Shown here piece after piece: positions 23,717 to 30,572 of a stretch of 31,286 bases of DNA. How positions within the stretch are numbered: the first letter of the stretch is position 1; each line of letters opens with the position of its first letter. The notes beneath the pieces are model-generated. The model worked only from the letters and a program-made list of their open reading frames with translations. It was not told where the DNA came from and did not search any database. A program made the position numbers and the translations under genes. This DNA comes from a virus, in IMG/VR virus record IMGVR_UViG_3300010300_000059, positions 1-31,286 of that record; one strand, given 5' to 3'.

Positions 23717-24408
23717 TAGAACGGTTCTCCTTCTGTTTGCGGTATTATGTTTTTGATTTGATCCAAGCGCTCTTGGATGTGGTCAAGCAAGCCTTGGAAT
23801 CCTTCGTGATCCGCATAACCTTGCTTGATTGATGGGAAATACTTATTGATAACTTCCTTTGCTTCATCAATGGTTGCTGCGTGAGCAAGCTCATCCTTCA
23901 AAACATTAGTGTCTTCAACAAACATATCCTTAGATTCATCCGCCTTTGGCTTTGCCTTGGGCTTCTTCTTTGCCTCTGGCTCCTTGACCGGCTCTTCCGC
24001 TGACTCATCTGAGTCATCGTTCCAAGTATCCTCTGGCTGCACTTGGCCTTGGAAGATGTGGAACCCTAAGCCAAACATGGCAATGCACTTAACCAAACAG
24101 CGCATCTTGGTGTCGCTGACATCACGCGCATTAGGGTTTGCAATCGCCTTGTTCTTGTAATCCATCACAGGAAGCCACATGCGTCGTGTCAAACCTCCGA
24201 TAACCACAATGCAATGCACCGTCTGTGATCCGTCTGGATGATCCTCCATTGGCTGAAACTCATAGTGCGCATCTGGATACTCCATCATCAAGAGTCTCCA
24301 TGCAGAGTTCCAAGCGAGGTACGTTAAGTTGTTTTTGCTCTTGGCAAACTCAGTACAGTTGATTGGATACAACTTCTCCCAAATGTCACCGTAGGTAACA
24401 TCACTCAT
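23716..24408 (-). CDS. Sak-like single-strand annealing protein (DUF1071)
   Basis: The 230-aa protein starts MSDVTYGDIWEKLYPINC and continues with NNLTYLAWNSAWRLLMMEYP (residues about 27-45). It then has RRMWLPVMDYKNKAI and SDTKMRCLVKCIAMFGLGFHI, the signature of DUF1071/Sak-type Rad52-like annealing proteins. A Lys/Glu/Pro-rich linker and a helical C-terminus follow. I chose the ATG at 24408 because an ideal AAGGAG lies upstream; the open frame to 24576 is an antisense artefact within the next gene. It should anneal complementary ssDNA together with the exonuclease encoded upstream, a classical phage recombination pair. Confidence 0.8.
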   Translation of the reverse strand: MSDVTYGDIWEKLYPINCTEFAKSKNNLTYLAWNSAWRLLMMEYPDAHYEFQPMEDHPDGSQTVHCIVVIGGLTRRMWLPVMDYKNKAIANPNARDVSDTKMRCLVKCIAMFGLGFHIFQGQVQPEDTWNDDSDESAEEPVKEPEAKKKPKAKPKADESKDMFVEDTNVLKDELAHAATIDEAKEVINKYFPSIKQGYADHEGFQGLLDHIQERLDQIKNIIPQTEGEPF

Positions 24409-25273
24409 CACTTTCTCCTTGTTGTTTAAACGCAGCATATTGGTCGCAGTACAGCGACACATCACAGAACTGCTCGCATCGTAGAGGTTGTCCTCGACGG
24501 TGATCAATCCTGTGCTTGTCTGCATCCTTTTGTGCCGAGATGAATGTCTCAGCTTCTTGCATTGAATCGAACACACGCACTGCGCGTACCCGCTTCTCCT
24601 TCATCACTGCAAACTTCTCCTCTCGGAGCCACCGCTCTTCGTCTGTGCAGTCAGGCAACTTGCCAGACAGAGCCTCTTGGTGTGCAGCGATCCGCTCAAC
24701 AACAAACTTCTCCGTCTTTTCGATAGGCCAAAGAGGAATGTCTTGAATCCAAATGTCGTGCTGCGGGTATTCCGGTTTGCGAGCAGCGTCGTGCTTGCTC
24801 CAATCCTTGATGAAGTTAATGATCTGCAACCCGCTTACTTCGATACCGTTCCTGTGCGCTATGTATGCGTATATGTTGAGTTGTTTCTCGTCGCTGTCGT
24901 TATTCATAACGCCATACGCTTTGCGCGTCTTGTAGTCCTGTAACACCCGTGTGCCATCCGGTTGCACATGCTGTACGTCTATGGCACCTGATAGCTTTAC
25001 GCCGCTCACAGAGCAGTACAGGCGCTCCTCCGTGATAAAGTCGGGATGCTTTGAGTCTTCGAGAATGTTGTGGACTGCTGTTCCAAACAGCGTCCAAAGA
25101 TTACTGCTCACATCTCTGAACATGATGTTGTTCGGGTCATCGAACAAAGCTGCCATGCGAGGTGGGCGCAGCAACCCCGTCGCACTAAACGACGCATCAC
25201 CCTTGGTGTAGCTGTCGCGTGTCAGCGCTGCGGCTAGTGGGGCAGGAAGCCCTAACTTATTGGTGTAGTTCAT
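24401..25273 (-). CDS. RecB/Cas4-like PD-(D/E)XK nuclease
   Basis: The 290-aa protein shows the motif order of the Cas4/RecB nuclease fold: GTAVHNILE with His68, then LSGAID with Asp99, then LQDYKTRKAY with Asp113 and Lys115. Three cysteines near the C-terminus (266, 270, 276), with Cys87 as a possible fourth, could hold an iron-sulphur cluster as in Cas4, but the spacing is not canonical. Adjacent to the annealing protein, it is expected to resect DNA ends for recombination. It overlaps that gene by 8 bp and is divergent from the RusA-like gene. GTTTAAAC at 24424-24431 lies near its 3' end. Confidence 0.8.
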   Translation of the reverse strand: MNYTNKLGLPAPLAAALTRDSYTKGDASFSATGLLRPPRMAALFDDPNNIMFRDVSSNLWTLFGTAVHNILEDSKHPDFITEERLYCSVSGVKLSGAIDVQHVQPDGTRVLQDYKTRKAYGVMNNDSDEKQLNIYAYIAHRNGIEVSGLQIINFIKDWSKHDAARKPEYPQHDIWIQDIPLWPIEKTEKFVVERIAAHQEALSGKLPDCTDEERWLREEKFAVMKEKRVRAVRVFDSMQEAETFISAQKDADKHRIDHRRGQPLRCEQFCDVSLYCDQYAAFKQQGESDE

Positions 25274-25316
25274 GTGTTACCATTGTTGCGATAGGTATGG
25301 GGTACGATTGGAACAC
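25274..25316. promoter_or_regulatory. Divergent promoter interval
   Basis: Only 43 bp separate the starts of the - strand nuclease gene and the + strand RusA-like gene, so both blocks probably start transcription here or rely on promoters reaching into the genes. TACGAT near 25302 is a weak -10 candidate for the + strand. No strong -35/-10 pair is visible. Confidence 0.35.
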
Positions 25317-25754
25317 ATGGAAAAACGGTCTGTCAACAAAATAATTTTTGGAGTTGCGCAAAGCAAGTCTAACAGTCGGCGTCTTGTCACCTTTGGGGGT
25401 AAGCCTCGCTTCATAAAGTCCAAGGCCGCTATTCAGTTTGAGAAAGATGTGAAAGCGCAGATCGGGAAGATGGACAACATGCTTGAAGGCGACCTGTCAT
25501 TCCACGCAGACATCTACTACCCAACACGCAGACAGGATCTTGATCCCAGCATTCTGCTCGATGCGATGCAAGGCTTGCTGTACGAAAACGACAGGCAGTT
25601 TAAACAAATCAGCAGCCGTAGATTTCTGGACAAAGAAAATCCCAGAGCGGAGATAACTATCACGGAGATTAATCACAACGAAAATGGCCCATCGCCACAG
25701 ACGGGGCGTGACGATGAGCCTTCCTTCGCAACAAAGGATGTCAACAAGTTGTGA
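25317..25754 (+). CDS. RusA-like Holliday-junction resolvase
   Basis: The 145-aa protein has the core DLDPSILLDAMQGLLYENDRQ in outline (Asp74, Asp76, Asp82, Asp92) followed by a basic, Pro-containing end (KENPRAEITI), as in RusA. The usual DxDNxxK is changed to DLDPSIL, so the conserved Asn and Lys are missing. The 25317 start is preferred over the 25272 ATG, whose extra residues are Cys-rich and unlike the family and which overlaps the divergent start. It would resolve four-way junctions made by the annealing pair. GTTTAAAC at 25598-25605 encodes Phe-Lys. Confidence 0.75.
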   Translation: MEKRSVNKIIFGVAQSKSNSRRLVTFGGKPRFIKSKAAIQFEKDVKAQIGKMDNMLEGDLSFHADIYYPTRRQDLDPSILLDAMQGLLYENDRQFKQISSRRFLDKENPRAEITITEINHNENGPSPQTGRDDEPSFATKDVNKL

Positions 25755-25973
25755 TGAGAAGTTGACAAGGGGATTGTGACTGTGCTTTTTTAAGAAAGCA
25801 AGAAATGCGCAAGGGGGTAAGACCGCAAGGGCGCTATATAAATTCGCGGTAATGTCCATGCTCGGCTCCGTCCGATCTGACTTTCTCTCTCCAATCTCCT
25901 TTGATGAGGGGGGTTTGGGGGGAGCGTCCTTCTCTCTCCATCCGATCTAACTATCGCAACAGAGGTAACTCCT
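25755..25973 (+). promoter_or_regulatory. 219-bp intergenic control or origin region
   Basis: This is the longest clearly non-coding stretch. It contains TTGACA at 25762, a hairpin TGCTTT/AAAGCA (25783-25800), and TATATAAAT (25835-25843) between the inverted arms ACCGC (25822-25826) and GCGGT (25846-25850). It also has two 12-bp direct repeats TCCGATCTRACT (25871-25882 and 25941-25952), two TTCTCTCTCCA copies (25883-25893 and 25930-25940), and paired G6 runs around 25907-25922. It ends in AGAGG, the ribosome-binding site of the next gene. A promoter with operators, or a replication origin ahead of the primase-helicase, would fit; neither is proven. Confidence 0.5.
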
Positions 25974-26432
25974 ATGAGGCCAGTGTACGAAACAAGCAAA
26001 GACCGCGAGCGCGAAAGCGCGTTGGCAGGTAAAATTGCTGTGATGTGGGACATTCAAGCAAAGCCAAACCCCAAAATGTACGCCATCGACTATTCGTTTA
26101 TTAACGATGCAGGAGAGGTAGAGGGGTTCGGTGAAATCAAAACAAGAACGCATCCTTTCGGTACGTTCCCAACATATATGATCAGCAGCCACAAGGTGGC
26201 GAGCGCGAAATCTCTTGCAAGTGCAACCGGATTGGATGTATTTTTGATTGTGGAGTGGTCATGCGGAACCGTGGGCTACTTGAGTATGGTGAATGCCAAA
26301 CCGGATTCAATCCAATGGGGAGGCAGGAAAGACAGGGGAGATGAGCAGGACATGGAGCCTGTGAATCATTATGAAATGAGGCAGTTCCAAATCGCAACAA
26401 AGGAGCAAATTAGAAATGGCGAGTTCGACTGA
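25974..26432 (+). CDS. PD-(D/E)XK endonuclease
   Basis: The 152-aa protein shows the core Asp39 (YAIDYSF) and Glu54-Ile-Lys56 (GFGEIKTR), with a preceding charged helix, the standard small PD-(D/E)XK layout used by phage resolvases and replication nucleases. The C-terminus is mixed alpha/beta with VFLIVEWSCGTVGYLSM. It starts after AGAGG and leads the operon with the primase-helicase. It could process replication intermediates or degrade host DNA. Its last 17 bases overlap the next gene. Confidence 0.7.
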   Translation: MRPVYETSKDRERESALAGKIAVMWDIQAKPNPKMYAIDYSFINDAGEVEGFGEIKTRTHPFGTFPTYMISSHKVASAKSLASATGLDVFLIVEWSCGTVGYLSMVNAKPDSIQWGGRKDRGDEQDMEPVNHYEMRQFQIATKEQIRNGEFD

Positions 26433-26709
26433 ATACAAATTCAACGGCAACACTATCAAGCTGAAAGCAGCCGACTATGATCGGTGGGCAAACAGCTACA
26501 AAAACATTCCAAACTTAGATGCAGTTCTGCAATCGCGTGACGATTGGCTCACATACGATGCAGAGATCAAGACCCAGCAACGCTGGTTCCTAAGCACATC
26601 AGCCTACCTTGCCAAGCAAGATGCCAAGGCTGCACTGGAGAACAGGACTGACCCTGTCGGGAGAAAGATAACTCCCGATGGTCGCGTTAGATTCAAGACG
26701 GCTCCCTAG
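26416..26709 (+). CDS. DnaT-like helicase-associated small protein
   Basis: This 97-aa protein contains LKAADYDRWANSYKNIPNLDAVLQSRDDWL in outline (residues about 16-45), resembling the C-terminal DnaT-like segment of phage replication initiators. It is followed by a helix with RWFLSTSAYLAKQDAKAALE. It sits directly before the primase-helicase, where a loader or primosome factor would be expected. It has a good AAGGAG ribosome-binding site. The resemblance is by eye; a stand-alone version is unusual. Confidence 0.5.
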   Translation: MASSTEYKFNGNTIKLKAADYDRWANSYKNIPNLDAVLQSRDDWLTYDAEIKTQQRWFLSTSAYLAKQDAKAALENRTDPVGRKITPDGRVRFKTAP

Positions 26710-26711
26710 CC

Positions 26712-28442
26712 GTGGACTTCTGGGATTCTCTGGCAAGCGAAGGCTTCGCCATCAATGCGCTGTCTGAGGGGCAATCAAAAATACTTTGCCCCAAGTGCAG
26801 TAGCACCCGTACAAAAAATAAACATGAGCATTGTCTGTCAATTTCTATTGACGGTGAAGGAGCGCAATGGCGTTGCCATCACTGCGATTGGACAGGGAAT
26901 GTGTGGAGAAACAGCATGAATAGTAGCCCGTTTAAACGGAGCAAGCGGCCTGAAGTGGTCAAGCCAAAGGAGCCGCCGGTCATACCCGATTTGGAAAAGC
27001 CTAGCGAGGGCGTGATCAAATGGTTCAGTGACCGAGGTATCTCTCGTAAGGTTGTCGAGATGGCTGGGGTGGAGACAGGTAGCGCGTACATGAACGGAAA
27101 GAGCAAGCGAGCTATTGCGTTTGTGCATAGGGATTGCGGGGGCAAGATCATCAACGTCAAGTTCCGAAGCAATCAAAAGGAGTTCAGCCAGATCAAGAAT
27201 GGAGCGAGGCTCCCCTATCTGTGGAACCTGATTGAGCCAAGCAACGACCAATTGATTATCACCGAAGGTGAGGTAGATGCATTAACATGCATGGAGGTGG
27301 GATACAGCAACGTCATAAGCGTACCTGATGGTGCGAGTGACAAGAAGCTGTTGTGGGTGGAGGATCTGGAGGAGGAGTTAAAGCAGTTCAAGCGGATTGT
27401 TTTGCTCACGGATGGGGATTCCGTTGGTATCGCAATGCGCAATGAGCTTGCGCGTAGGTTGGGTAGGCATAGATGTTGGCGGGTTGATTGGCCAGAGGGC
27501 TGCAAAGATCCAAACGATATGCTCGTCGGCTACGGCGCGGAGAAGTTCAAGGAGTTTGTGGATGGCGCAGAACCATGGCCGTTAAAAGCGTTGCATGAGA
27601 CACGCTCATATGTGAACGATGCTTTCGCATTGCTGAATGGCGATGTGAAAACTGGTGTTAGCACAGGTATTGCCGCACTGGATCTGAACTATCGGGTGAG
27701 GGCTGGCGAGCTAAACATTATCAGTGGAGCGCCGGGAGTTGGTAAGTCAGAATTCCTAGATCAAATCTGTTTAAACCTTGCGGCGATGGAGGATTGGAGG
27801 TTTGCAGTTTGCTCGTTTGAGAACCCAGTTGACGAACACATCAACAAGTTGGCAGCTAAATTTGTCGGCAAGCCAGCATGGGATGTGCGTAGTGGGGAGA
27901 AGATGAACCACAACGAGTGGTCAGAGGCGGTTAGTTTTATTGGCAAGCACTACTACTGGATTAGATCCGAAGACGAAGCGCCTACTGTGGAGTGGTGTTT
28001 GGAGAATGCAACCGCGTGTGTGCAGCGATACCCAAACGTGCGCGGCCTGATCCTTGATCCGTACAACGAGTTTGAACACCGCCGCCCTAGCGGGTGGACG
28101 GAAACGGAGTATGTGTCGCAGATGTTAGCCTCACTCAAGCGTTGGGCAGCAGCAAACGAGTGCGCGATATTTTTGGTTGCCCACCCAGCGAAGCTGAGAA
28201 GGAATCAGGATGGGACGTTCCCTGTTCCAGAGCCATACGACATAGCTGGATCAGCAAACTTTTACAACAAGGCAGACAACATTCTAATTGTGGAAAGGGA
28301 TTTCACGGAAGGATCGGATGACATCCGAGTGCATGTGAAGAAGATAAGATTCAAGCAGAGTGGTAGGGTGGGGACAGTCGATCTCAAATACAACTACGTT
28401 GACGGTAGTTATCGGACACCAACAGGGGGGTTATCGGGATGA
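26712..28442 (+). CDS. T7-type DNA primase-helicase
   Basis: The 576-aa bifunctional enzyme has an N-terminal zinc-binding domain (Cys26, Cys29, Cys55, Cys58) and a TOPRIM primase core with EGEVDALT (Glu185, Glu187, Asp189) and TDGDSVG (Asp234, Asp236). A RecA-like DnaB-family helicase domain follows with Walker A GAPGVGKS (339-346) and Walker B GLILDP (Asp449). It should unwind the fork and make RNA primers. Initiation is at GTG 26712, 2 bp after the previous stop; no ATG allows the whole zinc finger. Two GTTTAAAC sites lie inside (26930 Phe-Lys; 27769 Leu-Asn). No replicative DNA polymerase is seen in this window. Confidence 0.95.
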   Translation: MDFWDSLASEGFAINALSEGQSKILCPKCSSTRTKNKHEHCLSISIDGEGAQWRCHHCDWTGNVWRNSMNSSPFKRSKRPEVVKPKEPPVIPDLEKPSEGVIKWFSDRGISRKVVEMAGVETGSAYMNGKSKRAIAFVHRDCGGKIINVKFRSNQKEFSQIKNGARLPYLWNLIEPSNDQLIITEGEVDALTCMEVGYSNVISVPDGASDKKLLWVEDLEEELKQFKRIVLLTDGDSVGIAMRNELARRLGRHRCWRVDWPEGCKDPNDMLVGYGAEKFKEFVDGAEPWPLKALHETRSYVNDAFALLNGDVKTGVSTGIAALDLNYRVRAGELNIISGAPGVGKSEFLDQICLNLAAMEDWRFAVCSFENPVDEHINKLAAKFVGKPAWDVRSGEKMNHNEWSEAVSFIGKHYYWIRSEDEAPTVEWCLENATACVQRYPNVRGLILDPYNEFEHRRPSGWTETEYVSQMLASLKRWAAANECAIFLVAHPAKLRRNQDGTFPVPEPYDIAGSANFYNKADNILIVERDFTEGSDDIRVHVKKIRFKQSGRVGTVDLKYNYVDGSYRTPTGGLSG

Positions 28443-28672
28443 GCGCAAAGTTTTTAAAAGCGATACGCGCACAGGATGATGCGCACAGGTTGTTTGAGAA
28501 ACCAAAGGTCTACGAAAAGCGTAAACCTTTGACGGACGAAGAAGTTGAGAGAGTGGCTAGGCTTTACAGCGAAGGCGTGACTCAAGCAGAGATTGCGAGA
28601 GCGATTAAGATTGCGCCGTCAAGTGTCTACAATGTGGTGCGTAGACACCTGCGGCGATTAGGTAGCGTTTAA
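28439..28672 (+). CDS. 77-aa HTH DNA-binding protein
   Basis: A basic N-terminus is followed by a helix-turn-helix at about residues 31-70 (LTDEEVERVARLYSEG, then TQAEIARAIKIAPSSVYNVV), similar to the resolvase or sigma-region-4 type. Its ATG overlaps the primase-helicase stop (ATGA). The gene ends Ser-Val-stop inside a GTTTAAAC palindrome that also holds the stop of the convergent gene. It could act as a replication or transcription regulator and is a candidate reader of that palindrome. Confidence 0.75.
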   Translation: MSAKFLKAIRAQDDAHRLFEKPKVYEKRKPLTDEEVERVARLYSEGVTQAEIARAIKIAPSSVYNVVRRHLRRLGSV

Positions 28673-28674
28673 AC
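28667..28674. promoter_or_regulatory. GTTTAAAC containing the stops of two convergent genes
   Basis: The + strand gene stops at TAA 28670-28672 and the - strand gene stops at 28669-28671. Both TAA codons lie within the self-complementary 8-mer, so each protein ends in Val-stop. No other spacer separates the two transcription units. Confidence 0.8.
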
Positions 28675-29085
28675 GTCAAGCATTCTTTCGATCTCCTCGA
28701 TGGCTTTGTTGCGCTCATCTTGGGATTGAAGGATGCCGACCTTGTCATCGACATAATCCTTGTCACCTAGATCCTTGATTGCTTTATCCACTGCGCCTTC
28801 AAGTTTCCACTTGACCGAGTAAACATACTGACGGCTAACGCCTTCGTCTTCTGCGATGCTTGCCATGCTGCGTTCGCCCTCCCGTATGGCCAACCTTATG
28901 CGGTCAGCCCGTTCGGAGTTGCGCGTTGGCTTCTTCAAAGACAGGTACTCCTCCTCTGTCATTGCGCTCAAAAGGTATGGCCGCATGGTGCTAAGGGGTA
29001 CGCTGATCTCCTCTGCGATCTGCTTGAGCGTACTCCCGTTGCGCCTTAGATGTACGGCAGCGGCGATCCATGGTACGCCAGACAT
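28669..29085 (-). CDS. Double helix-turn-helix protein
   Basis: The 138-aa protein has two HTH-like segments: about residues 15-40 (NGSTLKQIAEEISVPLSTMRPYL) and about 70-93 (GERSMASIAEDEGVSRQYVYSV). A charged helical C-terminus follows. I chose ATG 29085 because GGAGG is well placed and because the ATG overlaps the upstream stop; the longer frame to 29145 has no such support. Two DNA-binding units suggest an architectural or regulatory protein, perhaps Terminase-small-like or a phage regulator. No certain family. Confidence 0.65.
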   Translation of the reverse strand: MSGVPWIAAAVHLRRNGSTLKQIAEEISVPLSTMRPYLLSAMTEEEYLSLKKPTRNSERADRIRLAIREGERSMASIAEDEGVSRQYVYSVKWKLEGAVDKAIKDLGDKDYVDDKVGILQSQDERNKAIEEIERMLDV

Positions 29086-29477
29086 CAGTAGTCCTCCGGC
29101 ATCAGCACAGTCAGAGTCTCGTGCCCTGCATCCAAGATCAGCCACACCAGATCTTTGGCGTCGTTGTATGGGTACTGACCCATCACCATGCCGCCACGCT
29201 TCACGCTGGCTAGGTTGGTTTCCTTGTCTTCATCGCAGATGACACCCCAATCCAAGCCGTTGAATCGGCGGAGCGTTGACTGCACCCATTCGTTTAAACG
29301 CTCTGGAGTCATCGCATGAAGCAGTTGTTCCTCGGCGTTGGCAGTCATGGCAAAGTTCTGAACCCCGCCCAAGATGTTGTGTGATGGCGACTGTAGTTGG
29401 ATGCGTACAGTGCGATCCAAGTCCACATCCTCACCCACATCAATTTTCTCGCCGCTCATGTTGTAAACATTACTCAC
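29085..29477 (-). CDS. 130-aa hypothetical protein
   Basis: Translation probably begins at GTG 29477 (SNVYNMSGEKIDVG...), since AGGAG is 7 bp upstream and the frame overlaps the previous gene by 8 bp. The N-terminus has beta-strand character, the middle is helical (AEEQLLHAMTPERLNEWVQ), and the C-terminus is beta-rich (DLVWLILDAGHETLTVLMPEDY). The family is not recognised. GTTTAAAC at 29292-29299 encodes Leu-Asn. Confidence 0.6.
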   Translation of the reverse strand: MSNVYNMSGEKIDVGEDVDLDRTVRIQLQSPSHNILGGVQNFAMTANAEEQLLHAMTPERLNEWVQSTLRRFNGLDWGVICDEDKETNLASVKRGGMVMGQYPYNDAKDLVWLILDAGHETLTVLMPEDY

Positions 29478-29649
29478 TGGCACTCTCCTTCTTCTTCTCA
29501 TCAATGGCTGCAAGCAGCCCATCTACCATGTCACAGATAGCCACCATGCCATCATCCTTGCGAGCCTTGGTCACTTCTTTCTTGATCATGCCCACGATTT
29601 TCTTATCGCCCATATCGCTGGCGATTTTTCTGAGTTCTGAAATCTTCAT
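29470..29649 (-). CDS. 59-aa helical hypothetical protein
   Basis: The short, mostly helical peptide (MKISELRKIASDMGDKK, then MIKKEVTKARKDD, then DMVDGLLAAIDEKKK) overlaps the GTG start of the next gene by 8 bp. It starts at ATG 29649, preceded by GGTAACAC, the same leader as the nuclease gene at 25273. Its function is unknown. Confidence 0.6.
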   Translation of the reverse strand: MKISELRKIASDMGDKKIVGMIKKEVTKARKDDGMVAICDMVDGLLAAIDEKKKESASE

Positions 29650-29656
29650 GTGTTAC

Positions 29657-29758
29657 CTACTTACGAATATGTTTGGACGCACAAACGGGATCGCTTGTGC
29701 ATTGTTCTACGAAGTCCTGCTCGCTGACACAGAGGTACGCCATGACCGCTAGGATCAT
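29657..29758 (-). CDS. 33-aa Cys-containing peptide
   Basis: The frame reads MILAVMAYLCVSEQDFVEQC and ends CASKHIRK. It has a hydrophobic N-terminus and three cysteines (10, 20, 26). An AAGGGG lies about 9 bp upstream of the ATG, and the ORF fills the only gap between its two neighbours. It may be a secreted or membrane-anchored micropeptide; small size makes this uncertain. Confidence 0.4.
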   Translation of the reverse strand: MILAVMAYLCVSEQDFVEQCTSDPVCASKHIRK

Positions 29759-29786
29759 GGCCGCACCCCTTGCCGCAACTTGCCGG

Positions 29787-30116
29787 TTAATGCTTCGCAC
29801 TGGTCAACGACTCTTTCGCTGCGAGGATACGCTCATGTTCGATCAAACCCTCCAGCGCTCTGGCGTGTGCCCTGCGGATAACGTGTAGGCATTGCAGCAG
29901 CAGGTTGTTTTGCACTGAACTATATGAATCCGAAAGATCTATCTCCATCAATTGATCGTGAACGATCATCACCATGCGAGCAAACATCACATCGAGTTCG
30001 CTATGAGATCCAGCGTGTTTAAACACATCCATGCTTTGCTGCTCTGTCTTGCGGATAAACCCCCTGCAAATCTCCATCGTCTCATCGACAATCTTCTTCT
30101 GTCTCTGCATATTCAT
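29787..30116 (-). CDS. 109-aa helical hypothetical protein
   Basis: The start at 30116 follows AAGGAGA with good spacing; the longer frame to 30239 has no such support and runs through the neighbouring gene. The sequence is highly helical (KIVDETMEICRGFIRKTEQQ, then ELDVMFARMVMIVHDQLME, then LLLQCLHVIRRAHARALEGL) and may form a helical bundle. No family is recognised. GTTTAAAC at 30017-30024 encodes Phe-Lys. Confidence 0.6.
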   Translation of the reverse strand: MNMQRQKKIVDETMEICRGFIRKTEQQSMDVFKHAGSHSELDVMFARMVMIVHDQLMEIDLSDSYSSVQNNLLLQCLHVIRRAHARALEGLIEHERILAAKESLTSAKH

Positions 30117-30132
30117 GCACATCTCCTTGTTG

Positions 30133-30369
30133 CTAGTTATCAAACCCGTCTTTCGATAACGAATGTCGCTCCTCTTGGTTCGACTTCGTTTCATGTGCCT
30201 TGAGTGTGATTGATGGGACACGCCCTGCTCGCATCTCACTCTCGGCCTCCTCTGCGAATTTACGCAGTCCTATGTCATGCTTATCAAACACCTCATAGGC
30301 TGACCCGTACTGGCTGTAGCGGATCAGCACATAGCGTATCTGATGTAGCCCGTTCTCGTTTACTGCCAT
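30133..30369 (-). CDS. 78-aa hypothetical protein
   Basis: This mixed alpha/beta protein has an N-terminal beta region (HQIRYVLIRYSQYGSAYEVF) followed by a helix (GLRKFAEEAESEMRAG) and a polar tail. It starts after GAGGTG and lies 2 bp from the end of the next upstream gene. The function is unknown. Confidence 0.55.
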   Translation of the reverse strand: MAVNENGLHQIRYVLIRYSQYGSAYEVFDKHDIGLRKFAEEAESEMRAGRVPSITLKAHETKSNQEERHSLSKDGFDN

Positions 30370-30371
30370 GG

Positions 30372-30572
30372 CTACACCTCAAAGATAGTATCTTTGTGTT
30401 CAAGCGCGTCGTACAGTTCTTCAGCTAAATCCCATGTCAACTGATCTTTGCTATCCAGCAGATCTATAATCGTTTCGATTTCTTGAGCTGTCAGACATAG
30501 GTTCTTATCGCTCCGATCTGTGATCGGCTTTCCATCAGCGCCGATCTTGTATTTAACTTCCTTCACTGTCAT
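30372..30572 (-). CDS. 66-aa hypothetical protein
   Basis: I place the start at 30572, where ATG overlaps the previous stop (ATGA) and GGGAGG is well spaced. The N-terminus is beta-rich (VKEVKYKIGADGKPI) and the rest is an acidic helix (LTAQEIETIIDLLDSKDQLT). The function is unknown. Confidence 0.55.
   Translation of the reverse strand: MTVKEVKYKIGADGKPITDRSDKNLCLTAQEIETIIDLLDSKDQLTWDLAEELYDALEHKDTIFEV

Noticed and set aside
23716-24576. N-terminal extension of the annealing protein to 24576
   Set aside because: The added residues are antisense to the nuclease gene and compositionally odd. ATG 24408 has AAGGAG and fits the family start.
25272-25316. Upstream ATG for the RusA-like gene
   Set aside because: It gives a Cys/His-rich extension overlapping the divergent start; the family begins near 25317.
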